Shown one piece after another: positions 1 to 8,509 of a stretch of DNA of 62,641 nucleotides; positions within the stretch are counted from its first letter, which is position 1, and every line of letters starts with the position of its first letter. Source of the stretch: Paenibacillus whitsoniae. GTDB lineage: Bacteria > Bacillota > Bacilli > Paenibacillales > NBRC-103111. Under the pieces are notes generated by a model. That model saw only the letters and a program-made list of their open reading frames with translations. It was not told where the DNA came from and did no database searches. The stretch lies in contig NZ_RXHU01000110.1 in the NCBI RefSeq assembly GCF_003955665.1, positions 403 through 63,043 of the forward strand, in the 5' to 3' direction. The position numbers and the translations under genes are program-made.

Positions 1-168
1 CTGCTTTTTCGCAGGCTTTTCCGTTTGTACAGCTTCTTCTGAGGAAATTCCTGCCTTTTGGCAGGAATCGACCCTGCGGGCGACCACGGGAGCGGCCATG
101 CGGGAGGACACGCTGGAAGCCACGCTGGCGGCAACTGCCGAACACCGGCAGCTGTCAGCCGCCTGCCC
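1..168. other. Non-coding edge with an 8-bp hairpin
   Basis: No convincing gene is visible in this edge piece. It holds a perfect hairpin at 48-67 (8-bp stem TTCCTGCC/GGCAGGAA, four-T loop). The hairpin lies about 100 nt beyond the stop of the minus-strand oxidoreductase gene and has no T-run on either strand, so it is at best a weak transcript end. Confidence 0.4.
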
Positions 169-1173
169 TTACAACCCGAACGCCTGCGCCAGCAGGCGGT
201 ACGACTTCAGCCTCGCCTCCACGTTATGGATCGGCGAGACGACCATAATCTCATCGGCCTGGTACGCCTCGTTCAAGGCCAGAATCTGCGCCTTCACGCT
301 GTCCGGCGTGCCGACAATGCGCTGATGCTGTCTGCCGCGAATCAGCGCGTAGTCATTCACCGTGTACGGATAATGCTTCGCCGTGTCCACGGACGGGAAG
401 AACGGCAGCAGCCGGCCTTGCCCCAGCGACAAGAAGAACAGATCCGTGCTCAGCGCCAGTTCATTCGCCTCTTCTTCCGAGTCCGCGCAAATCGCGAGCA
501 CGGCGGCCAAGGAATACGGCTTCTCGTTTAGACTCGAAGCCGTGAAATGCTCCCGGTAAATGCGCAGCGCTTCCGCGCAGTCCGCATTACCGAAAAACTG
601 CGCGAACCCGAACGCGGTACCCTGTTCGGCCGCAAGCCGGGCGCTGTCGTACGACGAGCCCAGCAGCCAAATCTCCGGCGCCGTCGGGATAATCGGCGCC
701 GCGCGCAGCCCCGGGAAGCGGTGCCCCGCGGGCTGCGTATCGTGCAAGTACCCGGTCAGGTCGGCCACCTGCTGCGGGTACTGATCCACGACATTCACGT
801 ACTTGCCTTCCTGCAGCGCACGTGTCGAAATCGGCATGCCGCCCGGCGCGCGCCCCAGGCCGACGTCGATCCGGCCAGGGTGCAGCGCCTCCAACAGGCG
901 GAAGTTCTCCGCCACCTTATACGCGCTGTAATGCGGCAGCATAATGCCGCCTGAGCCCACGCGGATGCGCTCTGTTAATGCCGCGACGTGTGCAATCAGC
1001 ACCTCCGGACTCGAATGCGCAAGCGCCTGCGAAGCGTGGTGCTCCGACATCCAAAAGCGCGTGTAGCCGAGCTTCTCGGCTTCCTGCGCGAGCGCTGTCG
1101 TCTCCGCCAGCGTCTGGGCCGCATCGCGGCCTTCTCCTATTTGCGATTGGTCAAGAACCCCCAATTTTAACAT
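169..1173 (-). CDS. LLM-class flavin-dependent oxidoreductase (luciferase-like monooxygenase)
   Basis: This 334-residue protein is full length for the bacterial luciferase-like (LLM) family, which uses reduced FMN or F420 to oxidise small organic substrates. The TIM-barrel hallmarks are visible: an N-terminal strand with LGVLDQSQI, a FWMSEHH motif near residue 41, IRVGSGGIMLPHYSAYKVAE near 71-90, and the RIDVGLGRAPGG stretch near 101-112 that is typical of the YvbT/YceB-like subgroup. The ATG start at 1173 follows a strong GGGAGGTGA ribosome-binding site 6-7 nt away. It appears to be monocistronic, because no gene lies just upstream on the minus strand. The substrate cannot be predicted, and these genes are often annotated only by family. 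Confidence 0.88.
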   Translation of the reverse strand: MLKLGVLDQSQIGEGRDAAQTLAETTALAQEAEKLGYTRFWMSEHHASQALAHSSPEVLIAHVAALTERIRVGSGGIMLPHYSAYKVAENFRLLEALHPGRIDVGLGRAPGGMPISTRALQEGKYVNVVDQYPQQVADLTGYLHDTQPAGHRFPGLRAAPIIPTAPEIWLLGSSYDSARLAAEQGTAFGFAQFFGNADCAEALRIYREHFTASSLNEKPYSLAAVLAICADSEEEANELALSTDLFFLSLGQGRLLPFFPSVDTAKHYPYTVNDYALIRGRQHQRIVGTPDSVKAQILALNEAYQADEIMVVSPIHNVEARLKSYRLLAQAFGL

Positions 1174-1347
1174 GCAGCTTCACCTCCCTCTAACTGTAAC
1201 ACAAATAGAAACAGAATAGCAAAGTAGGAGAAATCGACAACATTTTTACCGTCAAAACTAGACAATCTCTCTCAATTTACACCTCTATCAAACTTGCTGA
1301 ATTCATGCTATTTTAGACTATACACCGAAGCAGAAGGAGAGATTGTC

Positions 1348-1542
1348 ATGAGAACGATCTATGAAAATTACCGAGGCTTTAAAATCAATAAGGACGACAA
1401 CAGCTACACGGCCATTCATTCCAACTGCATTATTATGAACCAATCGCCGCTCAGCCAAGTCCTGGATACGATTGATTCCTATATTGATTCCCAGTTGAAC
1501 GCCCTCCAAACGGACGAGTCTACCAGCTATCCGCAGAGTTGA
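1348..1542 (+). CDS. Small protein of unknown function, 64 aa
   Basis: The chosen ATG at 1348 has AGAAGGAGA about 7 nt upstream, and the reading frame extending further upstream has no such site. The 64-residue product starts MRTIYENYRGFKIN, is charged at the N-terminus, contains ILxTIDSYIDSQ-like helical sequence in the middle, and ends in a Ser/Thr-rich tail. I see no signal peptide or membrane segment. I do not recognise the family; short cytosolic proteins of this kind are common in Paenibacillus. It converges on the minus-strand sensor kinase, with a hairpin between the two genes. Coding status rests on the good ribosome-binding site and plausible composition. Confidence 0.6.
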   Translation: MRTIYENYRGFKINKDDNSYTAIHSNCIIMNQSPLSQVLDTIDSYIDSQLNALQTDESTSYPQS

Positions 1543-1567
1543 TATAGCTTGCGCCCCAGCACCGAAT

Positions 1568-1595
1568 GGCAGCGCCCTTTCCAGGGTACGCTGCC
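1568..1595. terminator. Bidirectional hairpin between converging genes
   Basis: The stem GGCAGCG/CGCTGCC encloses an inner CCCT/AGGG stem. It lies 26 nt after the small plus-strand gene and just beyond the stop of the minus-strand kinase. There is no clear T-run, so termination is inferred from position and stem strength. Confidence 0.45.
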
Positions 1596-1601
1596 GCTTC
1601 G

Positions 1602-3374
1602 TTACTTCAGCTCACTCTCGTCCTCGATCGCCGGAATCATAATGACCGCCCGGACGCCTTGCTCCGCCCGCTGCTCGTAATGCAGGCCGTACCCCGCCCC
1701 GAAGTGCAGCTCGATCCGCTTTTGCACATTGATCATACCGTAGCCTTTGCTGCTCTCATTTCCCTGCAAGACGCTGTTCAGCCGCCCCACATCCACGGCC
1801 CTGTAGCCGTTGTCCTCGACTCGAATGACCAGTCGGCCCGCTTCCACGTTCACGCGAATCCACAGCAGCCCGTCCTGATCCATTTGCTTGATGCCGTGCA
1901 AAATCGCATTCTCGATGATCGGCTGCAGGACGACCTTCGGCACAATGTACGTCTTCGCTACTTCCTCAACCTCCCAGTGCACCTGGAACGCATACTCATA
2001 CCGGAACAACTGCAGTCGGACATAGGCCTCCGCGTGGTTGATTTCCTCCATCACCGGAATAAGCAGCTTGCCTTTGCTGAGGCCGATCCGCATAATCAGC
2101 GACAGATCCTTAATCATTTCAGCCGATTCATTTGCCCCTTCCATAAGCGTATGCCAATACACCGACTCCAGCGTATTGTACAGCAAATGCGGATTGATCT
2201 GCGCATGCAGGATCGACAGCTCCACTTCTTTATTTTTCAGCTCCAGCTCGTATTGGTCGTAGATCGTCTGGTTAAGACGGTTCGTCATGCGGATAAAATG
2301 GTTGCTGAGCAGCACGATTTCGTTCTTGCTCTCGGCGTGCAGCGAAATGCCTAACGGCCTTCCGGGATGGTATGAGTTCGTGATGCGCGCCAGCCGCGAG
2401 ATCGGCTTCAGAATGGATTGGATGAAATACATGCTCGCCAGGATTAAAATGAAAAAATACCCGATCATAATCCAGTGCACAAGCCGCTGGACCAAAATAT
2501 GGTCGCGGATGATCGACTGTACGGGCACCCGCATCACAAGCCGCGTATTCGTCGCCTCGCTCGTATGAATGACCGACATCATCTCGATGCTCCCCTCCTG
2601 ATGCCGGAACACGCCCTCCACCTGATTGGCCGGTACATTGGCCTTCGCTCCGATCGCATACGCCGGCGTATTTGTCGCGATCACTGTATTGCGGTTATCA
2701 AGCAGCAGCACCTGCGCTTCCTCGTACTTGCGGAACGGCTCGAAATCGCTCTGCAGCGGCGTCTCAATCCCGGACACGACCAAATAGCCGATGACCGATT
2801 CGCCATTATAAATGCTGTTCAACTGCCGCATATAGGCAACCGTCTGGACGCCGGACGAATTAAAGCCGAATTTGTCGATGACGCGGATAATGCCCTTCCC
2901 TTTGGCGCTGCTCACCTCCTTGAACCACGGCAGCTCATCCAGATTTGTGGAGTAGAAGACGCCGCTTTTCAGCAGATCGGGGTTCGGGACGAAGGAATAC
3001 AGTTGATTGCGGTCCGAAAAAAATAGCGAGTACGTAATCGCATTATTGGAATAATTGCTTAAATATTTATCAAGCGCTTTAAACACTTCAAACCGCTCAT
3101 ATTCGGAAGAGGAGGAAATATTATTGAGCTGCTGTATCTCCTGCGAGATCATGATTTTTTCGGTCTTTTCGTCAAAATCGCTGCTTTCGCGATCCAGTGT
3201 CAGGTGGCTGCCCTCCACAAGCTGCAAAAGTGCGCTGCCGACCTGCACTTCCGTAATCGTTTCCAACTTCTTGGCAACGCCAAAATCGAGCACGAGGATC
3301 GGAATGACAACGAACACAATCAGCAGCAGAATGAGTTTTCTCATCAAATTCATATTTTGAAACATTTTTCGCAT
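1602..3374 (-). CDS. YesM-type sensor histidine kinase
   Basis: This 590-residue membrane kinase has a first transmembrane helix at about residues 12-35, a large extracytoplasmic sensing region (about 36-298), a second helix at about 299-321, a HAMP-like linker and a His_kinase/HATPase catalytic part. The phosphoacceptor is probably H396 in AQINPHLLYN; the N-box is PIIENAILHG near 485-494; the G2 box is GYGM near 544. It is the last gene of the operon RR - binding protein - permease - permease - kinase on the minus strand, about 150 nt after the second permease. By family it would sense an extracellular sugar or the loaded binding protein and phosphorylate the AraC-type regulator encoded at 6968-8293. 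Its G1 box reads DNGYRA rather than the usual DNGxG. Confidence 0.9.
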   Translation of the reverse strand: MRKMFQNMNLMRKLILLLIVFVVIPILVLDFGVAKKLETITEVQVGSALLQLVEGSHLTLDRESSDFDEKTEKIMISQEIQQLNNISSSSEYERFEVFKALDKYLSNYSNNAITYSLFFSDRNQLYSFVPNPDLLKSGVFYSTNLDELPWFKEVSSAKGKGIIRVIDKFGFNSSGVQTVAYMRQLNSIYNGESVIGYLVVSGIETPLQSDFEPFRKYEEAQVLLLDNRNTVIATNTPAYAIGAKANVPANQVEGVFRHQEGSIEMMSVIHTSEATNTRLVMRVPVQSIIRDHILVQRLVHWIMIGYFFILILASMYFIQSILKPISRLARITNSYHPGRPLGISLHAESKNEIVLLSNHFIRMTNRLNQTIYDQYELELKNKEVELSILHAQINPHLLYNTLESVYWHTLMEGANESAEMIKDLSLIMRIGLSKGKLLIPVMEEINHAEAYVRLQLFRYEYAFQVHWEVEEVAKTYIVPKVVLQPIIENAILHGIKQMDQDGLLWIRVNVEAGRLVIRVEDNGYRAVDVGRLNSVLQGNESSKGYGMINVQKRIELHFGAGYGLHYEQRAEQGVRAVIMIPAIEDESELK

Positions 3375-3521
3375 GGGAGTGACCGCCCTTTATTCATTAG
3401 CTTATGAGTGTTAAGTTCGCCGCTGCCTCCCGTTACTCCTCTACACACTGGGACGACAAGTCACACCGTCTACAGCGCAAAAAACGCCGCCAGAACAGCA
3501 TTCTGATCGACGCTTCGCGCC

Positions 3522-4403
3522 TTAACCCTTGACACTCGAAACCGAGAGTCCGCGGATAATGAATTTTTGGAAAATAAGGAAGAAAACAACCGGCGGCAGC
3601 ATGGCCATCGTCAGCACGGCGAAACGGACGCTCCAGGGAATGACCGAGTTCTGATACACAACGTAGCGATAGATCCCTGTTGCGATTGGGTACATGCTCT
3701 TTTCGGTCATCACGATGTTCGGCCAATAGAAATCGTTCCACGTTGTCGAGAACGACAGCATGAGAAGCGTCCCGATAATCGGCGTCGAGAGCGGCACGGC
3801 GATCGTGAGAAACGACTTGAATTCACTGGCGCCGTCGATGCGGGCCGCTTCCAGAATTTCTTTGTGGATGCCGTCAAAAAAGTTTTTGAGCAGCAGCATG
3901 TAATACGCATTCGCCGCAGCCGGCAGCCAGAACGCCCAGTACGTGTTGATCAGCCCCAGGCTTTTCAAGTTCAGGAAGTTGGGTACGATATAACTCGCCG
4001 GCGGAATGAGCAGCGTCGAGAAGAAGAACAACGTCACCCACCTTTTCAGCGGGATGTGCAAATGCGACAGCGCAAAGGCAGCCAGCCCGAGAAAAAGCAG
4101 CGAGAATACCGTATTGCCGAGGTAGATAAAGATTGTATTTTTAAGAAACGTAAATAACGGCAGGTCGAAGGCATGGAAGGCATCGTCATAATTTTGCCAG
4201 ATCCAGTGCTTCGGGAAAAAAGTCGGCGGGAATGTGAAGAACTCCTCGCGTGTCTTGAGCGATCCGAAAAATGTATTTAAAAACGGATAAATCATCGTAA
4301 CGGCAATGGCGACAATGACGAGCACCATCCCGGCGTAGCCGATTTTTACCGTGCTTTTTTTGAAATCATAGAGGGAAATAATCCCGCGATCGCCTTGCTT
4401 CAT
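3522..4403 (-). CDS. Carbohydrate ABC transporter permease, MalG/LplC type
   Basis: This 293-residue inner-membrane protein has about six hydrophobic helices and the permease EAA loop, seen here as EAARIDGASEFKSFLTIAVPLSTP near residues 181-204, which docks on the ATPase. The FFGSLK and FPPTFFPKHWIWQNY segments near the N-terminus are typical of the CUT1 subfamily that imports oligosaccharides. Its start overlaps the stop of the other permease by 4 nt (ATGA), which implies translational coupling and a permease heterodimer. No ATPase gene is nearby, as is usual for CUT1 systems that share a common MsmX-like ATPase encoded elsewhere. The C-terminus ends with the typical SVKG. Confidence 0.92.
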   Translation of the reverse strand: MKQGDRGIISLYDFKKSTVKIGYAGMVLVIVAIAVTMIYPFLNTFFGSLKTREEFFTFPPTFFPKHWIWQNYDDAFHAFDLPLFTFLKNTIFIYLGNTVFSLLFLGLAAFALSHLHIPLKRWVTLFFFSTLLIPPASYIVPNFLNLKSLGLINTYWAFWLPAAANAYYMLLLKNFFDGIHKEILEAARIDGASEFKSFLTIAVPLSTPIIGTLLMLSFSTTWNDFYWPNIVMTEKSMYPIATGIYRYVVYQNSVIPWSVRFAVLTMAMLPPVVFFLIFQKFIIRGLSVSSVKG

Positions 4404-5311
4404 GTCCGTTCACTCCTACGCTGCATGATATTGTAAGCCACGGATAATAGAATGAGCACAAAGAACATCAAACTGCCCATCGCGCTCGCTTTGCCGAAGT
4501 CCAAATCGCGGAACGCCGTGTGGTTCAACCAGAGCAAATAGGTCAATGTGGCATTGTTCGGACCGCCGTCCGTCATCGAAAGCTGCGCTTGAAACCCTTG
4601 CGATGTCGTGATCACCTGCAGCAGCAAAAGGAGCAGCATCAGGGTCTTGATGCTCGGCAGGGTGATGAAGCGAATGCGCTGCCAGACAGAGGCGCAGTCG
4701 ATTTCAGCCGCTTCGTACCAATCCTTCGGAATGCTGACGATGGCTGCAATGTAGATCAGCGTGGCGCTGCCGAAGCTTTGCCATGTCTCCATAAAGACGA
4801 TGGAGGGCATCGCCAGATGCGGCGAGAAGAAGGAAAGCTGAGGAAGGCTCAGCGATTGCAAAAAGGAATTGATCGGCCCTACCGCATCGAAAAACCACAT
4901 CCACATGCCGTAGAGCACGATGGCGGGAACAGCGCTGGGCAAATAGCTGACAATGCGCGCAGCGCCTTGGAACCAGCGGAGCTCGGATACGGCGATTGCC
5001 ACAAGCGGCGGCACCCAGAAGCCGATGACAATGCCGAGGCCGATGTAAAGCAGCGTATTTTTAATCGACGTCAGCAGCAGATCGTCCTTAAGTACGGAAA
5101 CGTAGTTGGCAAGCCCTGTGAAATGATTCCCGCCAACGAAATCAACCGTGTAGAAGCTGTAAAAGATGCCTTTTACAATCGGCACCCATAAAAAAATCAG
5201 AAACAAAATCACTTCCGGCAAAATGAACAGCGTCCCCCACACATACAGGTTCCGTCTCTTCTTGAGGCCTCTAACGGCAACAGCCGGTTCTGTGCGAAGC
5301 TCCGCATCCAT
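4400..5311 (-). CDS. Carbohydrate ABC transporter permease, MalF/LplB type
   Basis: The ATG at 5311 (protein MDAELRTEPAV...) sits 8 nt after GGGAG and is preferred over an upstream in-frame GTG at 5320. The product is about 303 residues with six predicted helices and an EAA loop, EAAEIDCASVWQRIRFITLP, in the second half. It forms the pair with the downstream permease, with a 4-nt overlap between the two genes. It belongs to the CUT1 sugar importers; the partner binding protein is encoded just upstream at 5426-6856, separated by a large hairpin. The substrate is not evident, although pairing with a YesM/YesN-like kinase and regulator points to an oligosaccharide. Confidence 0.92.
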   Translation of the reverse strand: MDAELRTEPAVAVRGLKKRRNLYVWGTLFILPEVILFLIFLWVPIVKGIFYSFYTVDFVGGNHFTGLANYVSVLKDDLLLTSIKNTLLYIGLGIVIGFWVPPLVAIAVSELRWFQGAARIVSYLPSAVPAIVLYGMWMWFFDAVGPINSFLQSLSLPQLSFFSPHLAMPSIVFMETWQSFGSATLIYIAAIVSIPKDWYEAAEIDCASVWQRIRFITLPSIKTLMLLLLLLQVITTSQGFQAQLSMTDGGPNNATLTYLLWLNHTAFRDLDFGKASAMGSLMFFVLILLSVAYNIMQRRSERT

Positions 5312-5333
5312 TCGTAACACTCCCTTATGAAGT

Positions 5334-5408
5334 CGGATCTGGCCGCTCAGGGCATAGAGACCGCGAGGAAATCAAATTGGCTGATTTCCTCGCAGCCCGC
5401 TAGATCCG
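5334..5408 (-). promoter_or_regulatory. Nested hairpin between binding-protein gene and permease genes
   Basis: A perfect 12-bp inner stem (GCGAGGAAATCA at 5363-5374 with its complement at 5382-5393) is enclosed by an outer 7-bp stem (CGGATCT at 5334-5340 with AGATCCG at 5402-5408). No T-run follows on the minus strand. By analogy with other sugar ABC operons it may protect the binding-protein mRNA from 3' decay or reduce read-through, giving more binding protein than permease. Confidence 0.6.
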
Positions 5409-5425
5409 AGGATTATTCCCTGAGG

Positions 5426-6856
5426 CTATTCAACCTTTACTTTGTCAAACACTTCGGTTTGCACTTTCGTGGACGTATCGGTGAGCAGCTTTTTCAGATC
5501 CACATCTTTGGTCGTGAACACTTTTTGAATGACGTTCGCCATTTCGGTGTAGAATTTTTGCGCTTCGTACTGCGCTTCCGGTTTGCCGTCCCAGAGCGCC
5601 AGCAATTGCGGATCGTATTTGAACACGTTGTCGTACTTTGCTAACAGATCGGTGTACTTTTTGCCGAAGTCCGATGAATCTTTCCAGTAGTTGATCGGCT
5701 GCGGAATGTAGACGCGGTTTTTCGTTTTGCGGTCTTCGATTTCTTTTTGCGTGGATTTCAGGAAATCGTCGGTGAAATATTCATCCACAATCCATTTGAA
5801 CGCCATTTGCTGCTGATCTTTGTCGCTCTTCGGATTGATGACGCGGTAGTTGCCGCCGAGCACGCCCGTATGCTTGCCGCCCTTGGTGAAGGAAGGCATC
5901 GGATACACGACGAGATCGTCCTTGGAAATGCCGCCTTCGTTAATCGCCGTATCAGCTGCGTTGCCGCTGCCGCACATGACCATCGCACCGCGTCCTTGCG
6001 CGAAGGCGTTCAGGGCATCCCCGTATCCTAACGCCCAGTTTTGCGGAATCAGGTTCTCGTCTTTCAGCTTTTTATAGAATTGAAGCGCTTGCAATCCAGC
6101 CTCAGAGTCAAAGAGGGACACAACTTTCCCGTTATCCAGCTTTTGCACGTCACCGCCAGCGGCATAGAGGAAATTCGTCCAGTTCCAGCCCGCTTCCGGC
6201 CCTTTGCCCATCGGAATAAAGCCTGCGATGCCTTTTGCCGGATCGTTGATTTTACGTGCCGCATCCAGCAGATCGTCCCATGTCCAGTCCATCGGAGGCA
6301 GCGGAACGCCTTTTTCCTTAAACAGTTTTTTATTCAATGTAATCGTCATGACGTACCCGTCAATCGGCACCCCATATGTTCTGCCGTTCACGACGAAAGG
6401 CTTCGACAGGAGGTCGTTCATATCTTTGGCGTGCTCCCAAGCGTTCATGGAATCGGTGATGTCCGCGATCCATTTTTTGTCGACCAGCACTTTGCCTTCC
6501 GTCGCGTAGGTCGTATACTCCGTCGGCGCGCTGTTCGATGCCATTTTAATCCCGATTTCCAGCGGATTGTACTGCCAATCATCTTTTTTGAACTCGACAT
6601 TCGGATACTTCGCTTTGAAGCGCGCAATCCGCTGATCGAGCTGGTCGTTCTTCTCTTTCTGGTCAGCCTTGAAGCTTTCCGCAGTAATGGTTACTTTTTT
6701 CGCTGGAGCCGTGCTTGCCGCAGCCGTAGAAGCTGCCGTTGCTGCTGTATTCGGACTGACCGTGCTCGTCGTTGTCGTATTGGACCCGCAGCCAGCCAAT
6801 AAAACCGTTAGCGCAACCGCCCCTGCTCCCAAGGTAGACGCTTTTTTCATCTTCAT
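5426..6856 (-). CDS. Extracellular sugar-binding lipoprotein of ABC importer (family 1)
   Basis: The ATG at 6856 (MKMKKASTLG) is chosen because GGAAAGGGG lies just upstream, inside the 7 codons of the longer frame. The 476-residue product has a lipoprotein signal peptide with lipobox LLAGC, Cys23 being the lipidated residue, then a Thr/Ala-rich linker and a mature SBP_bac_1 domain. The DGYVMTITLNKKLFKEKGVPLPP and TWDDLLDAARKI segments are classic for this family. It would be anchored outside the membrane, capture an oligosaccharide and deliver it to the two downstream permeases. It is the second gene of the operon, after the response regulator. The specific ligand is not predictable. Confidence 0.93.
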   Translation of the reverse strand: MKMKKASTLGAGAVALTVLLAGCGSNTTTTSTVSPNTAATAASTAAASTAPAKKVTITAESFKADQKEKNDQLDQRIARFKAKYPNVEFKKDDWQYNPLEIGIKMASNSAPTEYTTYATEGKVLVDKKWIADITDSMNAWEHAKDMNDLLSKPFVVNGRTYGVPIDGYVMTITLNKKLFKEKGVPLPPMDWTWDDLLDAARKINDPAKGIAGFIPMGKGPEAGWNWTNFLYAAGGDVQKLDNGKVVSLFDSEAGLQALQFYKKLKDENLIPQNWALGYGDALNAFAQGRGAMVMCGSGNAADTAINEGGISKDDLVVYPMPSFTKGGKHTGVLGGNYRVINPKSDKDQQQMAFKWIVDEYFTDDFLKSTQKEIEDRKTKNRVYIPQPINYWKDSSDFGKKYTDLLAKYDNVFKYDPQLLALWDGKPEAQYEAQKFYTEMANVIQKVFTTKDVDLKKLLTDTSTKVQTEVFDKVKVE

Positions 6857-6967
6857 CGTTGTGGTTCCCCTTTCCAATCATTTCTCGCATTTGGTTGGTA
6901 CATTTCTGATTATAGAGGGAGCCGCCTCAAACGACGATGTGCCGTGTTACGTTCTTCGTGTCACATA

Positions 6968-8293
6968 TTACGGTCCTGCCGTTTGCTTCACATCCGAAAT
7001 GTTCATCCCGAAATGTTTCTTGAACAGCTTGCTGAAATGCTCCGGCGACTCATACCCGATGTCCTCCGAAATCTCGTATCGCCGTTTGTCCGTCGTCAAG
7101 ATGAGCCGTTTGCCCTCTTCCATCCGCAGCTTCGTCACGTAATCCCACAGATTGATACCCATCACTTTTTTAAAAAGATAGCTGAGATAATTCGGGCTGA
7201 GGTGCACGCTGTCGGCGATATCCTGGAGCTTAAGCCCTTTCAAGCGGAAATGCTGTTCGATATACAGCTTCGTCTCGTACACGATCCGGTGATTGGCTTC
7301 ATCCACCTGCGTTTCGGTCATATTTGCCCGGTTCGTCCCATCGCCAATATCTTCAATGTAAAGCATATAATGATCCTGATGCTTCTCGCAGTACGCCAGG
7401 CTCTCCATCGCTTCCCGGTACAGCACCGGCCACGCGGTTACCCCCTCCCGGATGCGGGAAATCCCGAACTGGCTCTTCACATGCAAGTAGCGCTGCAAAT
7501 TCGTATGAATCATTTGCGCGATCATTTGCAATTGATTGACGCTGGAAGAACCGCGTTTCTCCTCTTCCGTGAGTTGGAGCAGCAGCGTAAAGCGGGAATG
7601 ATGATTGTCGAAAAGCAGATGCTGCCACTGGGCGGCCGTCTCCTCCACCACGTTCATCGCCGCATACTTCAGCAGGCTGCGGTCTTTCAGGCTCATGATT
7701 TCTTCATCGTTGCGCCCGCCCCGCTCCAGCGCCAGCTTGATCGTCATCATGCTGTAATGTGTCCCGTTCATGCGATGGTCGAGCTGCTCGAGGATCGAAG
7801 CCACTTCCGACGGCTGAATCGTACTCGTTACCAACTCGTTCAAGTAGTAGTTGATTTCATGCGACATATGCGTGGGAAGCGAACGCACACCGTCACCCTG
7901 CGAGAAGCGCTGCCCCTTCTCTTCTTTATCTTTCAGAATTTTGCTTACGACCGAAATGAGGTGCGGCGGCGTAATCGGCTTGACCAAATACTCCTTCGCG
8001 CCAAACCGAATCGCTTTCTGCGCGTATTCAAATTCACCGTGGGCCGATAAAATGACAACCGGTATGGACGGATCATGCGTAAAAATGTTCTCCATGAGCT
8101 CGATACCGTTCATTTGATCCATTTGAATATCGGTGAACACGAGATCGATCTTCTCCAAGTGAATAAAGTCCAGTGCTTCAAATCCGTTATTCGCGATAAA
8201 CACTTCGTTAATGCCCAGCTTTGACTGCTTCAGAATCGCAGCAACGCCTTTGCAAATCATCGGTTCGTCATCGACAATCAGTACGTTAACCAT
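6968..8293 (-). CDS. Response regulator with AraC-type DNA-binding domain (YesN type)
   Basis: The start is placed at the ATG at 8293 (MVNVLIVDDEP), with GAGGTGG just upstream; the longer frame to 8329 adds 12 residues that do not belong to the receiver fold. The 441-residue protein has a receiver domain (about 3-120) with D8/D9, phospho-acceptor D55 (VFTDIQM) and K105 in EYLVKP, a long middle region, and two C-terminal AraC helix-turn-helix motifs in the last 100 residues (LKLQDIADSVHLSPNYLSYL, then YEISEDIGYESPEHFSKLFK). It is the first gene of the ABC operon, and its partner kinase is probably the operon's last gene. It probably activates this transport operon. Confidence 0.93.
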   Translation of the reverse strand: MVNVLIVDDEPMICKGVAAILKQSKLGINEVFIANNGFEALDFIHLEKIDLVFTDIQMDQMNGIELMENIFTHDPSIPVVILSAHGEFEYAQKAIRFGAKEYLVKPITPPHLISVVSKILKDKEEKGQRFSQGDGVRSLPTHMSHEINYYLNELVTSTIQPSEVASILEQLDHRMNGTHYSMMTIKLALERGGRNDEEIMSLKDRSLLKYAAMNVVEETAAQWQHLLFDNHHSRFTLLLQLTEEEKRGSSSVNQLQMIAQMIHTNLQRYLHVKSQFGISRIREGVTAWPVLYREAMESLAYCEKHQDHYMLYIEDIGDGTNRANMTETQVDEANHRIVYETKLYIEQHFRLKGLKLQDIADSVHLSPNYLSYLFKKVMGINLWDYVTKLRMEEGKRLILTTDKRRYEISEDIGYESPEHFSKLFKKHFGMNISDVKQTAGP

Positions 8294-8460
8294 CCTGCCA
8301 CCTCGTTCTATTTGCTGCATCCCCTTCATTCTAGTCGGAAACCGCGGGATTGAACATGATTTTTATTACGGACATCGTGTGGGATCGTTGGGGAAATGGA
8401 TGATCGGTTGCGTGGTGAGCAGGTGGTGGCACGGGGCGGAATGAAGCTGGTCACCACTAC

Positions 8461-8491
8461 CAAAAAACACCCGCCCCGCTTCATCAGCGGG
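8461..8491 (-). terminator. Terminator of the fuc genes
   Basis: On the minus strand CCCGC-TGATGAA-GCGGG is followed by GCGGGTG and six T residues (plus-strand 8462-8467). It begins 19 nt after the fucI stop, so it would end the fucU-fucI transcript. Confidence 0.6.
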
Positions 8492-8509
8492 AACAGGTGC
8501 GCAAGCCAC

